A stretch of DNA of 64,000 bases from Girardinichthys multiradiatus (Eukaryota; Chordata; Actinopteri; Cyprinodontiformes; Goodeidae), in contig NC_061804.1 of assembly GCF_021462225.1 (NCBI RefSeq), forward strand, positions 8,979,740 through 9,043,739. Direction: 5' to 3'. Shown piece by piece: positions 26,951-39,654 of this stretch. The notes below the pieces were generated by a model. The model was not told the DNA's origin, made no database searches, and saw only the letters and a program-made list of their open reading frames with translations. How positions within the stretch are numbered: position 1 is the first letter of the stretch; each line of letters opens with the position of its first letter. The position numbers were made by a program, and so were the translations under genes.

Positions 26951-27788
26951 CTTTGGTTTTGTTTTTGCATTACAAAAATTATTTTTGAATTTGTATTTAA
27001 CTGAATTCAGAAAAAGACTTCCATGTGAAGAATTACATGGTGCTTTACTTTTTCCACATTTTCTAATTTGACAGCATTATTCCACAAACAAAACAAAATT
27101 CTACAAACAAAACTACATAATGAAAAGTTGTAGAAATTTTGTTTGGAATTTCTGCTAATTTATTAAAAAACAAAACAAACCTACATCTATTCATAGTCTT
27201 TGTTTAATACTTTGCTGAAGCGTGTTTGGCAGCCATCACAGTCTCAAGTCTTCTTGGATTTGTCTTTACAAACTTGGCTCTCCTGTTTTTGGGTTTTCTC
27301 TCCGTTTCTAGGCCTTAAGTCCGGGCTCTGGCTGTGCCACTCAGGAGCATTCACAGGCTGCCCCTGAAGCCTCTCGTGTCGTGTTGGACGATGAGTTGTT
27401 GCCTTAGTACGAGGTCCAAAGCACTCTGGAGTAGGGATAGACGATATGGACCTAAAATTTCATCATGATATTTTGTGGTATTTATTGTGATAAAAGTATT
27501 TACAATTTCTTTGCGGTCTTTTTTAGGCAGCTTGTATGCCTGTGATTGCAGTCAAAGCCCCACAAATACGAATATTGATCCTAATAAACATACACATGTT
27601 GAAATAGACTTCTTCACGACGCCACTTACACAAAGAAGTGTGATTGTTATCCGTAAACTGCACACAGTAACTGCATTTAATCCTATTTTTGAATTTATTG
27701 ATATTTATTGATGCTCTAATGGAATAAAGTGGAGAAAAAAGTAATAATTGTACTACTGTCGGTTTTGGGGATTTTCAAACATCATTAG

Positions 27789-28819
27789 TGCTAGGATGGT
27801 TTAAATCTTATTTGTTTTCCAGATTCCAGTTTGTTCATGTAAATAATAAATCATCTTTAAACTCCAGGGTTAATTGTGGAGTATCACAGAGTTCAGTACT
27901 TGGGTCAATTCTCTTTACTATATATATGCTTCCAATAGGTCAAATGATCAGGCAGGATAGGATAAATTTTCACTGTTACGCTGATGATACTCAGCTTTAC
28001 TTATCCATAACTCCTGATGAGCCCAACCAGTTAGATAGACTACAAGCATGTCTTGAAGATATAAAAACTTGGATGACATAAAATGTTTTGCTTCTAAATT
28101 CAGAAGAGACAGAAGTTGTCGTCTTTGGACCGGAGTCTTTAAAAAAGAAACTGCTTAGTCAATCACTTAACCTGGATGGCATTAAATTGACCTCCTTTAA
28201 TAAAGTATAAAACCTTGGTGTTAACTTTGACTAGGACATGTCATTTAAATCCCATATTAAACAGGTTTCTAGGATTTCCTTCTTTCATCTCTGGAACATT
28301 GCCAAAATTAGAAATATCCTGTCCAGGAGTTACGCTGAAAAACTAGTCCATGCATTTGTTACTTCAAGGCTGGACTATTGTAATTCTTTACTATCATAAT
28401 GTCCACAAAATTCAATTAAAAGCCTTCAGTTGATTCAAAATGCTGCAGCAAGAGTTCTGATGAAAATTAAAAAGAGAGATCATATTTCTCCTATTTTAGC
28501 TTCCCTTCATTGGCTCCCTGTTAAATCCAGAATAAAATTTAAAATTCTCCTCCTCACATATAAAGTCCTTAATGATCTAGCTCCATCATACATCAGAGAT
28601 CTGATTGTTCCATATGTTCCTAACAGAGCACTTCGTTCTCACACTGCAGGTTTACTGGTGGTTCCTAGAGTCTCTAGAAGTAGAATGGGAGGCAGATCCT
28701 TTAGTTATCAGGCTCCTCTCCTGTGGAACCAGCAACCAGTTTTAGTCCGTGAGGCAGACACCCTGTCTACTTTTAAGGCTGGGCTTAAAACTTTCCTTTT
28801 TGATAAAGCTTATAGTTAG
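27789..28819 (+). pseudogene. L2-type reverse transcriptase C-terminal part, decayed
   Basis: Remnant of the copy A coding region. Motif B reads GVSQSSVLGS instead of GVSQGSVLGP, motif C YADD is present (about 27977-27988), then a stop follows KTWMT at 28078-28080. Further stops interrupt the middle part before it reopens from 28430 (IQNAAARVLMKIKKRDHIS, PSYIRDLIVPYVPNRALRS) to the natural end FDKAYS and TAG at 28817-28819. Several stops and a changed motif B show it is dead and older than copy B. Confidence 0.88.
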
Positions 28820-30050
28820 AGTGGCTTAGGTTATCCTGAGCTATCTTCCTTATTTTTTACCTCCGTCTTCTTCCCTCCCTGTTGGTTGGAGTAAGGGGGA
28901 GTCAGGTTTAGCCTAAACCGGCTCAGTTATGGTTGAGGTGCAAACACACCCTCCATTTCTGCTACCTGTATGACCCCTTCTCTTTTCCAGTGGTTATAAT
29001 TGGTCTGACATAGGGCGGTATCCCAATCCTTGTGGTATTTAGTATAACAATGACCATCAGTGAGACCCTTTGTGGGGTTCCTTGAAACAACATTGTTGTA
29101 AATAAGCGCCGTTTAACTAAATAATCTGAACTGAAACTATCTGTGTAGTTATGCTGCTATAGGCTTAGGCTGCTGGAGGACATAATGACCACTTTCACCT
29201 CTTCGCTACATTCTCACACTACTCTCTAATTTTGAATTATTTGCTGTTATTTCAGCTTTTAACCTTGTTCTCTCTTTTCTCTTCCTAGAAGCTACACCTG
29301 GCCTGGCTCTGTGTCTACCTGTGACACCTTTCTGGAGAGGGGAATCGTCCGAGCTTCTGCTGGCAACAACTTAATGCTCACCTTCTACTGATGACCCACA
29401 TGGCCCTGTCTTTTAGTGTTTAACCCTTTCTCTCTCCTAGACATGGAAATTGACTGAGCTTCTATTGTGACTAACTCTATGTGCTCTCTTTCAGACTCTA
29501 ACCTTGAAAACTGGCTCAGAGTTTATCTGTTCTTTCTTTCTAGGTGAAACGACTAAAGGAGCTACATCCATTAACATTTACTTTTCCTTCCCATAGAAAG
29601 TACTCCTGGATCAGTGCTTCTTTGTTCTCTTTGTGTCTCTGCTCTGTTCTCTCAAACCCCCAGTCTGTCGTGGCAGATGGGCGCTCACACTGAGCCTGTT
29701 TCTGCTAGAGGATTATTCTTGTTAAAAGGGAGTTTTTCCTCTCCACTGTCGCTACATGCATGCTCAGTATGAGGGATTGCTGCCAAGTCAATGCCAGTAA
29801 CTGTCCACTGTCTCTACATGCTCATCCAGGAGGAGTGAATGCTGCAAGTCACTGACTGGATGCAATCTGCTGGGTTTCCTTAGACAGAAAAACTTTTTAT
29901 CCAATTTGAATAAATAACTAACTTTGACTGCACTGTTCAATGGTTAGGATTAATTGGAATGTATGAACCTGACTGTTGTGAAGTGTCTTGAGACGACATG
30001 TGTTGTGAATTGGCGCTATATAAATAAAACTGAATTGAATTGAATTGAAT
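27789..30050 (+). mobile_element. 5'-truncated L2-type LINE, copy A
   Basis: Matches 45112-47384 (copy B) throughout, beginning inside the reverse transcriptase gene (FKSYLFSRFQFVHVN) and ending with the L2-type tail TTGGCGCTATATAAATAA and repeats of TGAAT. It carries the same 3' non-coding segment with six pyrimidine-AG motifs as copy B. 5' truncation is typical of incomplete reverse transcription. Confidence 0.9.
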
Positions 30051-30527
30051 AGTTGGAATTTATCATTGCTTGTTAAATCAAATATTCTTATCATGACGCA
30101 TTTTTCACGATAAATGATACAATAAATGCCCGTCCCTACTTTGAAGCAGGTTTTCTTGAGGAGTCCCTCTATGTCTGTCTGGTCTCATAGTTCCTGATCC
30201 AGAACAACATCACCACAGATGATCCAGTCATCAGCTGGGTAACACCATCCCTGCTGTGAAGCAGTAGGGATGGTGTTTCCCAAACAGTGTTTATCTCCAG
30301 CCGTGAAGCTTGAAGTTCAGGCTAGAAAGGTTTGTTTTGGTTTGTCGCACCAGACAGTTTTGTTTCACCTGGTCTGACAATCTGTAAGGTCCTTTTTGGT
30401 CAAGTTCAAGCGATCTCTCATGTCGCTCTGTCCACTCTGCTATGGCAGTGGGATCCATGGAGTGTGTTTGCAATTGGAATAGATTTTTGTAGAAGTACAC
30501 AAATTCTAAGCACCTCTGATATACAGC

Positions 30528-31320
30528 TGAAACCAGACATTTACATGCACTGTATAAAAAGATACACACTTTATTCTCGCTTTCTGACATTAAATCACAC
30601 TAAGCCTTTCCTGTTTTAGGTCAAAATTATTTCAATTTGCTAAACGCCAGAATAAGGAGAGAATATATTTATTTAGTTTCTTTAAATCTAAACTTTTACA
30701 TACATTTTCCTTAGTAGAATTTCTATTTAAACTGTATTACTTGAGTCAAATGTTTTGGGTTTCCTTCCACAATCTTCACACAATTTTGGCCCATTCCTCC
30801 TGACAGAACTGGTGTAACTGGGTTATGTTTGCTCACACTCACCTTTTCAGATCTGCCCACCAGTTTATTCACAGGTCTGAGATCAGGGCTTTGTGACGGC
30901 CACACCAAAATATCGATCTTGTTTTTCTTAAGCCACTGACTTTGGCAGAATGCGTAGAGGTTTCGTCCATTTGGAAAACCCATTTATGCCCAAGCTCCAA
31001 CTTCCTGGCTGGTGTTTTGAGACAGTATCATGCTGCCATCCCCGTGCGTTAATATTGAAGTGGTGCTGTTAGGCGTGTGGTTTCCTTTTTTTCCTCCAAT
31101 TGTGATGACAGTCATTAAATACTTCAGTCTCCAAAAATTTGTTAAAAAATGAATGGCTTCTTCCTCTCAGAGCGGCCTTTCAGCCCGTGTTCGTACACGA
31201 CTTGATCACGTGAGCTTCAGCCAGCAGCTTCATAAAGTCTTTTACTTTCATATTAGTATTTATTTGTACATTTCACTTTAACACGTACATCTCTAGGACA
31301 CAGAACTCTGACCCACTTCC
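30528..31320 (-). mobile_element. Tc1-like relic (salmonid/Sleeping Beauty-like type)
   Basis: The left end GACATTTACATGCACTGTAT followed by AAAAAGATACACACTTTATT is a Tc1 terminal repeat of the class with long repeats and TTTACATACA words, repeated internally at about 30690-30710 as expected. On the minus strand pieces of transposase are readable: WLKKNKIDILVWPSQSPDL (about 30880-30940). The + strand words CTCCTGACAGAACTGGTGTA, GAGCGGCCTTTCAG and TACATCTCTAGGACACAGAA occur in the order found in this family. Heavily decayed. Confidence 0.65.
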
Positions 31321-31600
31321 CTGTCCCTGCAGAAGGAAAGCATTCCTACTGCATGATGGTGCCACCACCATGTTTCTGATACCAGGGGTGTCAGAGTAAA
31401 GGGGGCTGAATACAAATACACACATTTTAGACTTTACACTTGAAGAATATCATTAATAACATTTGTTAATTTACTTTCACTTTATGCTGTACTTTGTGTT
31501 TGTTACATAGAATTTCAGCACAATATATTGAAGTTTTTGGTAGTAATGTATCATAGTGTGAAAAAGTTGAAATGTTCTGAATACCTTTGCAAGGTCTGGT
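31321..31600 (-). mobile_element. Solo end of another Tc1-like element
   Basis: Contains CTGCATGATGGTGCCACCAC and then GGGGGCTGAATACAAATACA, ending with TGTGAAAAAGTTGAAATGTT and CTGAATACCTTTGCAAGG, the usual outer terminal repeat of a Tc1 family. The central transposase part is missing. Confidence 0.55.
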
Positions 31601-33929
31601 ACATTGCCTCTTGATTGTTCACACCTGGAATGTGCTTGAGCCTCTTTAGCAATTTTAAACAATAATTCGTGGTAAAGAAAACCTAACAGGACTGTTAAGG
31701 AATATAGCTGTTAATGGTTTTTGTTTTTTCATACAAAGAGTTGTTACATTTTGTCCCAGGTTGTCACACATCTAATTTACTAATAGCATCTCCTGTAATT
31801 ACTGCAACACAGGACTTCTGCTGGGTAAGCATAAAACCTGAATCACAACTGTCTAGACCAGTGGCGTTTCTGTCTGACCGTCCACATTAGAGGGGTTTTT
31901 TGTTTGGAGCATGAAAACAACTTTGGACAACAGCTATTTACTTCACTGTCAGGAGACAGACTTTCAATATATTTCCAGCGTTTGTGATTTATGTCTTTGA
32001 AAGCAACCAAAAATGAAGAAATTTGTGCTTTCATCTATCTAACAGATGGAAAATGCATAGGATGATGGAACGAGTGCCTCTGGAGGCTCATTGGGTCCTG
32101 CAGCTGAACTCTCTGCAGGTAATGAAGAAAAAGAGAACATTACTGCCTGTCAGAGGAGGGATGCAGTAATGAAAACAAGGCAATACAAATAAAACACAAA
32201 TGTAAGATTAATACGTTCCTTCTTAGGTTTTATGGGTAATATCTTAAGTGACTGAATATCAGAAGGAGTTCTTACATGTTAGTGACTGAGCTTTTTCTGG
32301 GTCTTGTGATTTTCAGTCTTTTAGAACATATACCACTGGTGGTGGGACTTTAGCTATGGCATCACCACACAATGTGGACGCCCTGAGGCATGTTGGAAAG
32401 CAAATTAAGTTGTACTCTTTACAGTTCTGGGTTTTTAGTTTCCGTCAAATAAAAGACACAAGGGTGAAAAAGGTGTTAGAATAACTCCTGGTCTTCTCTG
32501 AATGCAACATTAATCAGTTGCAAGAGAAAAGAGTTCATGATTGATAATTATATTGCTACCTTAAAGGTGAAATACATGATTCTGAATCACTCATTAAATC
32601 ATATAGCTGTGTGGTTTAAAATGGCGCTAATCCATGCTGTGTCTCAAACTGGTCTGTCAAACAGGACTGAGTTCACCGTCTTACAGTGGATGTGCATCCG
32701 ACAGATCTGCAGCAACTGCATGCAAGTCAATATGGAACCAAATCTGTGAGAAATGTTCCCGAGACCTTGTCAAATCTGTGCCACCAAGAATTAAAGTGGT
32801 TCTGAATACAGAAGGGGGTCCAACCAGGTTCTAAAGTAAAACAGTTGGTGAGACAACAGTTCACAAAATTAACTGAACATAAGGTTAGAGTTCAATAATT
32901 CTAATCTGATTCATAATTTGAAGGTTTAGGAAGTTATTCTGACGTAAACAAGGAAAATTACAATAGACTCAAGAACCTGTTTTATGTTTTTGTTTGTTCT
33001 TTATCAGACTGGCCTTACTTTGTGTGCCTTTTTGATATATTTCTGCTCTGCTGTTATTATTTCTCACACGATTATGGCTGTAAGAGCACCTCACACCTGA
33101 TCAATACTATAACCAGAGTACTTTAGAATGCATATACTGGATATTTTCCATTTTGTAAAATTAATAAGTACATTTGATGAGGGTTAAAGGCAAGTAATAG
33201 GTTTCCCCCGCAACCCCATTTATAATAACATCCAGCAAGCAGACTAATGAAACCTAATCTGTCAATAAACTAGTTCACGAGTACTCCATTGAGTCAGAAC
33301 GCATGTTCTGAATGATCAGTCAATTCATTACTAAGACAAATGGAAATGTTACGATTAATTAACTAAAGCTATAAATAAAATATTCAGAGTTAACCTGGAA
33401 CCTGGGGCTTTCATGGCTTTTGTATGCTTGCATTATTAAGCCAAACTTCAAGAGGATGTTATTGCTTCTTATCTTAACCCTTGATTTCAAACAACACAGT
33501 ACTAATCTAGATACATTTTCATTGTATTTAAACTCATTCTGTATGCTGGCTTTTTCTGTGAAAACAGAAAAGGAAATATTCTAAACCAGCAGGACTATAA
33601 CTAGACTTTAAAGAAGAAATATGGTTCCCTCATGATGCAAAAGTTAATCATTAATTTTTAATCCATTTAATGCCTTTATGGATATTCTTTAGAAGTCCAA
33701 CTTTTAGCATTCTACTCTAATGGTTTGTCAGCTCCTCCTGCTCTGATTTTATCCCACCCACAATATCCAATTATTGTCCTACTGGTCAGAGGAAAAGCTT
33801 AATGGTCACAGTGGAATAACATTTTACTGTAATCATTTCTATGTTTTGTCCAGAGGAAGAAGAAAAAAATCACTTTCCTGAATCAGATTCTTAGAACTTG
33901 GAAGCTGCACTAAACAAGTCCTTTCAATC
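31601..33929. other. Intergenic, nothing recognised
   Basis: AT-rich sequence. No exon, RNA gene or known repeat identified. Short frames (for example 32537-32834) lack any supporting features. Confidence 0.5.
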
Positions 33930-34560
33930 CATATTTGACCTATTTATGAATATAAATGGCCATCTACTGATCATCTGTATTCAGTGGCATAAAGAAGTGC
34001 TTGCCTGCTTACAGATTTCTTCTGTTCCTGCTTTGTTGTCACACTCACATTTTCCCATAAGGATTTCATTAATAAAGGAAAACAGAACTATTCCAACACT
34101 AAGAAACACACCTTCCAGAAGGTTTTGTCTCCTCGGTCCACAGAATGTTTTCAGTATTGGGGATCATCAAAATGTTTTTTGGAATATGTGGGACAGGTCT
34201 TTGTGTTATTTTGGTCAGCAGTGATTTGGTCTTGCATCTTCCAAAGAGGCCATTTTTGGCCAGTCTCTTTCTTTTTGCTGAACCTTGAACTCTGACCTTA
34301 ACTTAGGTAAGTGAGACCTGCAGAGCTTTAGATGTTTTCCTTTGGTCTTTTGTAACTTCCTGGATGAGTCATAGATGCTTTCTTGGACTAATTCTGGTGG
34401 GCCGGCTACTCCTAGGGAGGCTGTTTTGTGTTTTCTCCATTTGAGGACAATGAGTCTCACTTTGGTTCTTTGGAGTCCCAAAGACTAAGAAATAGTTTCT
34501 TAATTCTTTCTAGACTGAATGTCAATGACGTTGTCTCTTATCTAATCTTGGGGCTTGACG
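33930..34560 (-). mobile_element. Probable DNA transposon relic
   Basis: Words such as GGCATAAAGAAGTGCTTGCC, CTGCTTTGTTGTCACACTC, TTCCAGAAGGTTTTGTCTCC, GGCCATTTTTGGCCAGTCTC and TGAGTCTCACTTTGGTTCTT, followed by TTTGGAGTCCCAAAGACT, form a teleost repeat I associate with transposase-bearing DNA elements read on the minus strand. The 88-codon minus frame at 34215-34481 is part of it. Superfamily is not certain. Confidence 0.4.
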
Positions 34561-36781
34561 AGTTACTTTTTAAGATCATTTACATTTTCCTCATATGAGA
34601 TACCCTGACATTACAACCTGTTACAAACTGTAATGTATTATTTATTTATTTATAGCATAACAGTAATAGGTCAGGTTTCTGCTTTTAACGTAAAACATTC
34701 TTTTCGGATTAAATGTATACAGTGGCTCCCCGATAGCATCTTTAGAGACAGCTTAATGTTGTTTTGTTGACTGTCTGATTATGATGTTGGTACTTTATTG
34801 TGCAACTGCACTGGCCATGTTTGTGTCTTGGAGACCAAAAAGCAATTGATTTCCAATGATCTTGTGTAAAAATGTCTCTCTAAACTGTTTCTTCCCTCCC
34901 TTCTAACCCGTCTGTGCAGTTGGCATCATTTTTCTGTCCGCCGGGACCCAGAGAGCTGCTCAGAAGTGATGCATGAAACAATTGGCGCTTTTTTAGAATT
35001 GACCGTCACATCTCATCTGATGCAACCTTGGCTGGCAAGTAAACAATCTGGATTTTTATTTGTCTTCCATTCTGCTACAGCCTTCTGGTAGATTTGTCTT
35101 TTGGCATTAACATATAAAAGTCAAGGACTCTGTGTTTGATATTCATTACAACTACCTTTAAACTTTAAGTGCTGAATTCTCATTTGTTGCTGTCCGAACA
35201 ATGAACAGAGGCAGCATTAAAGATCGCACGCTGTAAATGGTTGAAATGTACACGTGGTAACCCTGAGATTGAGGCAGCATTTAGAAGTTCTGAGTAAAGA
35301 TTTAGGATCTTTGCTATTTTTATGTTCAATCAAAAATAAGAAATAAACAATACGGTTCGTGTAGAAATGTACGTAAATCTTGGTGCAGGAGTGATGGTCA
35401 AAAACCCACAAGGAATGTTTTTATTTGGACGTAACTTGGTTCCTATACTAACCAGAGATGAGTGTGTCAGTAGTTAAGTTTGCAAGGAGCTGGCATGTCT
35501 GCAGCAGACAGTAAAGGGCGGAGATGGTGGCAGTGTAGTGTAGTGATGTTGTTACAGGCAGTTGTCGAACCTAAACAGTCATCAATCCCAAAGGATGCCT
35601 CATAGATGCATTAGGCAGCATAACCAGCTAACAAATCTGATGGTTTGATAGGGGTCAAATGTTGGGGTTGCTTGAAGCCAAGAGGTCATATTTTTATGTT
35701 AATGCAACTGGGTAGAAGCTTTTATCAGAAGCGATTTAAATAGGACTTAAACTCACGAGGTTATGAACCCTGAAATCTTAATGCCTTGATCAGATTTTAC
35801 AAGACACAGGCGGCTCATCCATGGGTGAACATTTCTGATCATAAGTCCTCATCAGAAAGGCATTTTATGGGCTAGTTGTAAGGGGGCAAGAAAGACGGAG
35901 GATGAATTCTAAGTCTTAGAACCATCTGGACTTGTCAGCTTTCAGCACCATGACCCCCACTAAAGACCAAATTGGGTGACTTACTGTGGTCCAAATCCAA
36001 CTGCACTTACAGAACCTGCTGGATCTCTTACAGTGTGCAGTTTTGACCCTATGCCAGCTGTTTAAAATTATTGAAAGGTTGGTCTGAGGCAGGCAGGCTT
36101 TGAGATCTACCACAGGTCCTTGGAGAGTTGACTGGTTCCAATATTTGGATTACTATTGGACCTGGGTTGCAGGTGAAAAGATGGTTTTACTGAGACGGTA
36201 AACTCATATACAAGGTCTTTTGAGGAAAAACTAGAATCTTGCACAAGTTAACACAAATATAGATACATATAAACCATGATACAAACAAAAACATTTATTG
36301 CATTTAAACATTTAACACATCAACAAGAGTTGATCAGGCCTTTTGTTTTGATGGGTTCTGGTTCTTTTGTTTCTGTTACTTCCAACACAGAAAGTTATGT
36401 CATGGTAAACAGCTAATAAACAGCAACTCTTGCTCAAGCTCCTTGCTCATAGAAAGGATATTGTATAGTGTGCTCACTACTGGAGTAAAACCTCAAGCTT
36501 TGGAGAAGTGCACGCACACCTCCGCATTGTGCCCATGCTTGGCAATGCTGGTTGCTAGGAGATGTAAGAAAGCAGAGAGCTATTTAGTTTGTAGTTTAAA
36601 TGCAAACTGTAACCATCAGGCTGTCAGAGATAAGGCCCCAGGTGTCTTGATCTTTAGGACTTAGGTTTTGTCTTTTTTATTATTATTTTGCCTTTATTTA
36701 TCCAGGAAAACAACTCTTTGATGTTAAAAATCTGTTCAAGAGTGTGCTGGCCTTTTTAAGACCCACTGGTTACAATATGTC
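34561..36781. other. Intergenic, nothing firm recognised
   Basis: No gene seen. The segment 35720-35820 (GGACTTAAACTCACGAGG) could be part of a tRNA-derived SINE but no clean box A/B pair was found. Confidence 0.4.
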
Positions 36782-36927
36782 TGTCATGTTCTGAGTCCCA
36801 TGTCCCGTGTCCCATTGCTCCCTCATGTTCTGTATGATTGTCTTTGTATTTTAATAAACCACCCTTTATACTAATCCTGCCTACCTCTTGCTTGTGTTCG
36901 GGTCCTGAAGTGAAACCATTTATGACA
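36782..36927 (+). mobile_element. Short LTR-like fragment with TGTCAT...ATGACA ends
   Basis: A 146-bp piece starting TGTCATGTTCTG and ending TTTATGACA. It contains TTTTAATAAACC (a polyadenylation-signal-like word) followed by TCCTGCCTACCTCTTGCTTG, the usual layout of the 3' part of a short fish LTR. No target-site duplication is evident. Confidence 0.4.
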
Positions 36928-39480
36928 CCGGTATCTTTAGTTGCATTTAGAAAGGAGAGCAGAATAAAAAAGCATTTGTAATCTAATTTTAAATTGGTTG
37001 CTTTTCGACTGTTAAAAATTGACCTCAGGGTTTAGACCATCAGTGCGATTGACGTCACACTGAAAGGAGATGTTTTTTTTTTTGCTATGATGGCGGTTGT
37101 GGCGGTCTTATTCTAATGTCAGTGGGACCTTAGTGTTTCATTCTACTAGCGTCATGCTTTACATTTCTGCTGTTATAATCAATTATTTGCTTTCTTTTGT
37201 CAGATTTCTGTTATTCAGCACTTTCATGCTTTATAGAGAAAATTGACACTGACATCATTGTCTTAGTGAATGTAACTTTCTACCAGTCATTCAGGACTAA
37301 ATAAGAATATCAGATGAAAGATAAGAACAACTTCATTTAAGCCCCTAAAATTTACAACCAACAAGCAATTTGCTGTTTGTTTGACAGATACTTTTTTGTC
37401 TTTTGATTAGAAAATCTTCCTGACATTTAGTTAAAAAATCTATTTAATATATGTAGGTATTATCTATATTAGATCCTGCTCTTAAAATAGTTATTTTTAA
37501 GTGTCTCCAGATGAAAAGAAAAATACATTCTCTCTAAATTAATGACCATTTGAATTTTCAGTTTTAGCATTTAAGACAAATGTGTTGTTTTTGGAGTTGT
37601 CTGAATAAGAGCCTGGGAAAATAATTTAAGAAGTCTGAAAGGCAGCTATTTATTGATCATTCTTTAAATATAAATAATTTAACAGATCAATGAATAGACT
37701 GATGTTTTTTTTTCTACATTTAAAATATAAAAAACAATAAAGTTTTTTGGACCAAAAATAACCGAATGAATCTGGAAAAATAAATAAAAAGGAAAATTAG
37801 AAAAAAGCTTATGAAATATTTCTGTATGTACAGTATGGTATAGGAAACACTTTTCACACAGCCCCCATCCAGGTACACCACAGTCATTCATTTAGAAATA
37901 TATACGGTAAACCTGTATCTGCGTCATGTATTTTCAGAAGCTATACAGTTCCTCAGACTGTGGAAGCTTATATGAATTAATATCTCCTGCAAAGTCTGCA
38001 GGCTTTAAGCAGGTTTAAAACAGGGGCTCGGTATAGAAAGTGTGTGCTACGATCCCTGGGCCCGGTTGTACAATTTATCAAACTGTAACAGACTACAAAA
38101 GGCAATAAGTTCTTGCTGAGACTTTCAGGTGTAACCATGGGGAGACAAAATGTCAAGGAACAAGCTTTGTGATCAATTTACAGAGAGTTAATAAAAGGAA
38201 ATAGAAAGGAAGACAAGTGGAGGGTGAAATCTAGTCTGTTCAGCTCTGAACTCCTCCTGTCTGGAGACTTTTTCTCGCCACCTTTCAACAAAGGGAAGTG
38301 TGTGTTAAAACCAAACCTTGCCTTGTTTGAACGGATTTATTGTAGAGTTATTGCAGAGAAAGTTGGAGATAACTTTCAGATGTTCTTGACATTTTTTAGT
38401 TATCTTAAGAGTCAGTCAAAAAAAATACATAGTCGCATTAGTGCTTTAATCGTTTTTCCAGAGTTTGTTTTGTTTTTTTCAGCAAACCCAGATCAAACTC
38501 AAAGGATAAAAAAGTGTTGTCATTACTGACAGCATCATTGCGTCTTTTTACCAATTTTCTGGGCCATCTCTACATCCATCTGTCCAGGAAGCCCAAGGAT
38601 CTTTCCTAGCTATATTAAAACTGGTCCAACAAAGCAACAGTGGTGAACCAGTAGCAGGTCCATGGACAGTCGAGGTTCACTGATGCATGTAGGAATTGAA
38701 TGCCGGCCTATGTGGTCTGTTCCCACAGATAAGTGACTATAGGTTAACTCAAAGAAGTTAATGATGGTTCTGATAATGTGGCACACCTTCAGGGGTCTTG
38801 TGGGGTCCATACCTTGACCATTTATGGCTGTTTTGAAAGGGGTACCAGCACACTATTTGGTCATAATTTTGTGCAAGATATATAATAGCTGAAGACAAAA
38901 GTTTGACTTAATTAAGAAGACCAGGAACACACTTCAATAAATGAATTTAGTTTATTTTACAAGGAAATGAATTGATATGCCGGTCCTTTAATTCTTCTTT
39001 CCAGTTAGATGTTGCAGTGAAAAAAAGATAGGAAAGTTTGATAGGTGGAAAATCCTTGGTCCTACTGTGTTGATGGTTTAGTTGGAGCTCTGGAAGGAGT
39101 GCAGAGATCCTGGGGAGGTTATTGGTCAGTATGGTGCAGGTGAATAAGCAAGTGGCTGATCCGAACATGTCCGAATTGGTCTAAAATGGAGTGCTGGAGG
39201 ATGGACAGGTATGTCTGAAAGTGCTCCTTGACAGACAGAGCTGCTGTGAGACTGTCGTGGAGGCTTGACTGGTAATCTAGGAGAGTAACTGCAAGGTGAG
39301 TTTGATATAGCTCAGGATGTTTTCTTCTCAAAAGCAGCAAAGGAACATGGTTGGCAATCTGGTGAAAAATGACCATCTGGCAGCTCCTAAAATCCTGGTT
39401 TCTTGATGAGCCTGATGGGAAACAAGTGTGCCAGCACCTTCCTGGAGAAGATCAGCAGCTAAACAGGATAAGTCATCAGA
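36928..39480. other. Intergenic, nothing recognised
   Basis: AT-rich; no recognised gene or repeat. Minus-strand frames at 38947-39376 together give about 150 codons in different frames without known motifs or splice signals; not called. Confidence 0.45.
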
Positions 39481-39522
39481 AAGACACAGGAACACACCAG
39501 AATCATGACAGGATCTATGTAT

Positions 39523-39596
39523 AATCCTGTCAGCACACTGACAGGATTCTCAGTACAGACACATTGTACTGAGTCTCCTCTCAGTACAGTGTGTCT
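39523..39596. repeat. Cluster of perfect and competing inverted repeats
   Basis: AATCCTGTCAG (39523-39533) pairs perfectly with CTGACAGGATT (39538-39548). CTCAGTACA (39549-39557) pairs perfectly with TGTACTGAG (39565-39573). The segment 39557-39573 also pairs, 16 of 17, with CTCAGTACAGTGTGTCT (39580-39596). So the middle arm has two mutually exclusive partners. Function unknown. Confidence 0.8.
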
Positions 39597-39654
39597 AGAG
39601 AACTCCAAAGGGAGGTATGAATGGAAGTTAAAATACTAAAATACAATCAGGCAG

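Larger units (their letters stand above)
27432..30138 (+). mobile_element. hAT-like non-autonomous element, split by an L2 LINE
   Basis: Left end TAGGGATAGACGATATGGAC, right end complement TAGGGACGGGCATTTATTG; flanks CTCTGGAG (27424-27431) and CTTTGAAG (30139-30146) agree at six of eight positions. The left half 27432-27788 aligns in word order with 56790-57120 (TTTTGTGG.ATTTATTGTGAT, CAAAGC.CCACAAA, ACATAAAGAAGTGTGA-like, GACAGTTTTGG). The right half is 30051-30138. The 2.26-kb L2 LINE sits between. Confidence 0.75.
27035..30440 (-). mobile_element. Tc1-like relic forming the outer shell of a three-level nest
   Basis: Left part 27035-27431 matches the terminal repeat and C-terminal end of a teleost Tc1 family read on the minus strand: TTTCCACATTTTCTAATTTG, GACAGCATTATTCCA, TTTGGCAGCCATCACAGTCT, TAAGTCCGGGCTCTGGCTGT and CACTCAGGAGCATTC. 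The right part 30139-30440 continues the same element (CAGGTTTTCTTGAGGAGTCC, TCATCAGCTGGG, CATCCCTGCTGTGAAGCAGT, TCTGGTCTCATAG). The two are separated by 2707 bp of inserted DNA (27432-30138). No transposase frame survives. Confidence 0.7.

Noticed and set aside
35730..35820. Possible tRNA-like or SINE promoter (box B-like GGTTATGAACCC)
   Set aside because: No matching box A at the right distance and no clover-leaf pairing found by eye.
38947..39376. Two minus-strand frames of 73 and 85 codons suggesting an exon pair
   Set aside because: They overlap and lie in different frames, lack known motifs, and no consensus splice signals join them.
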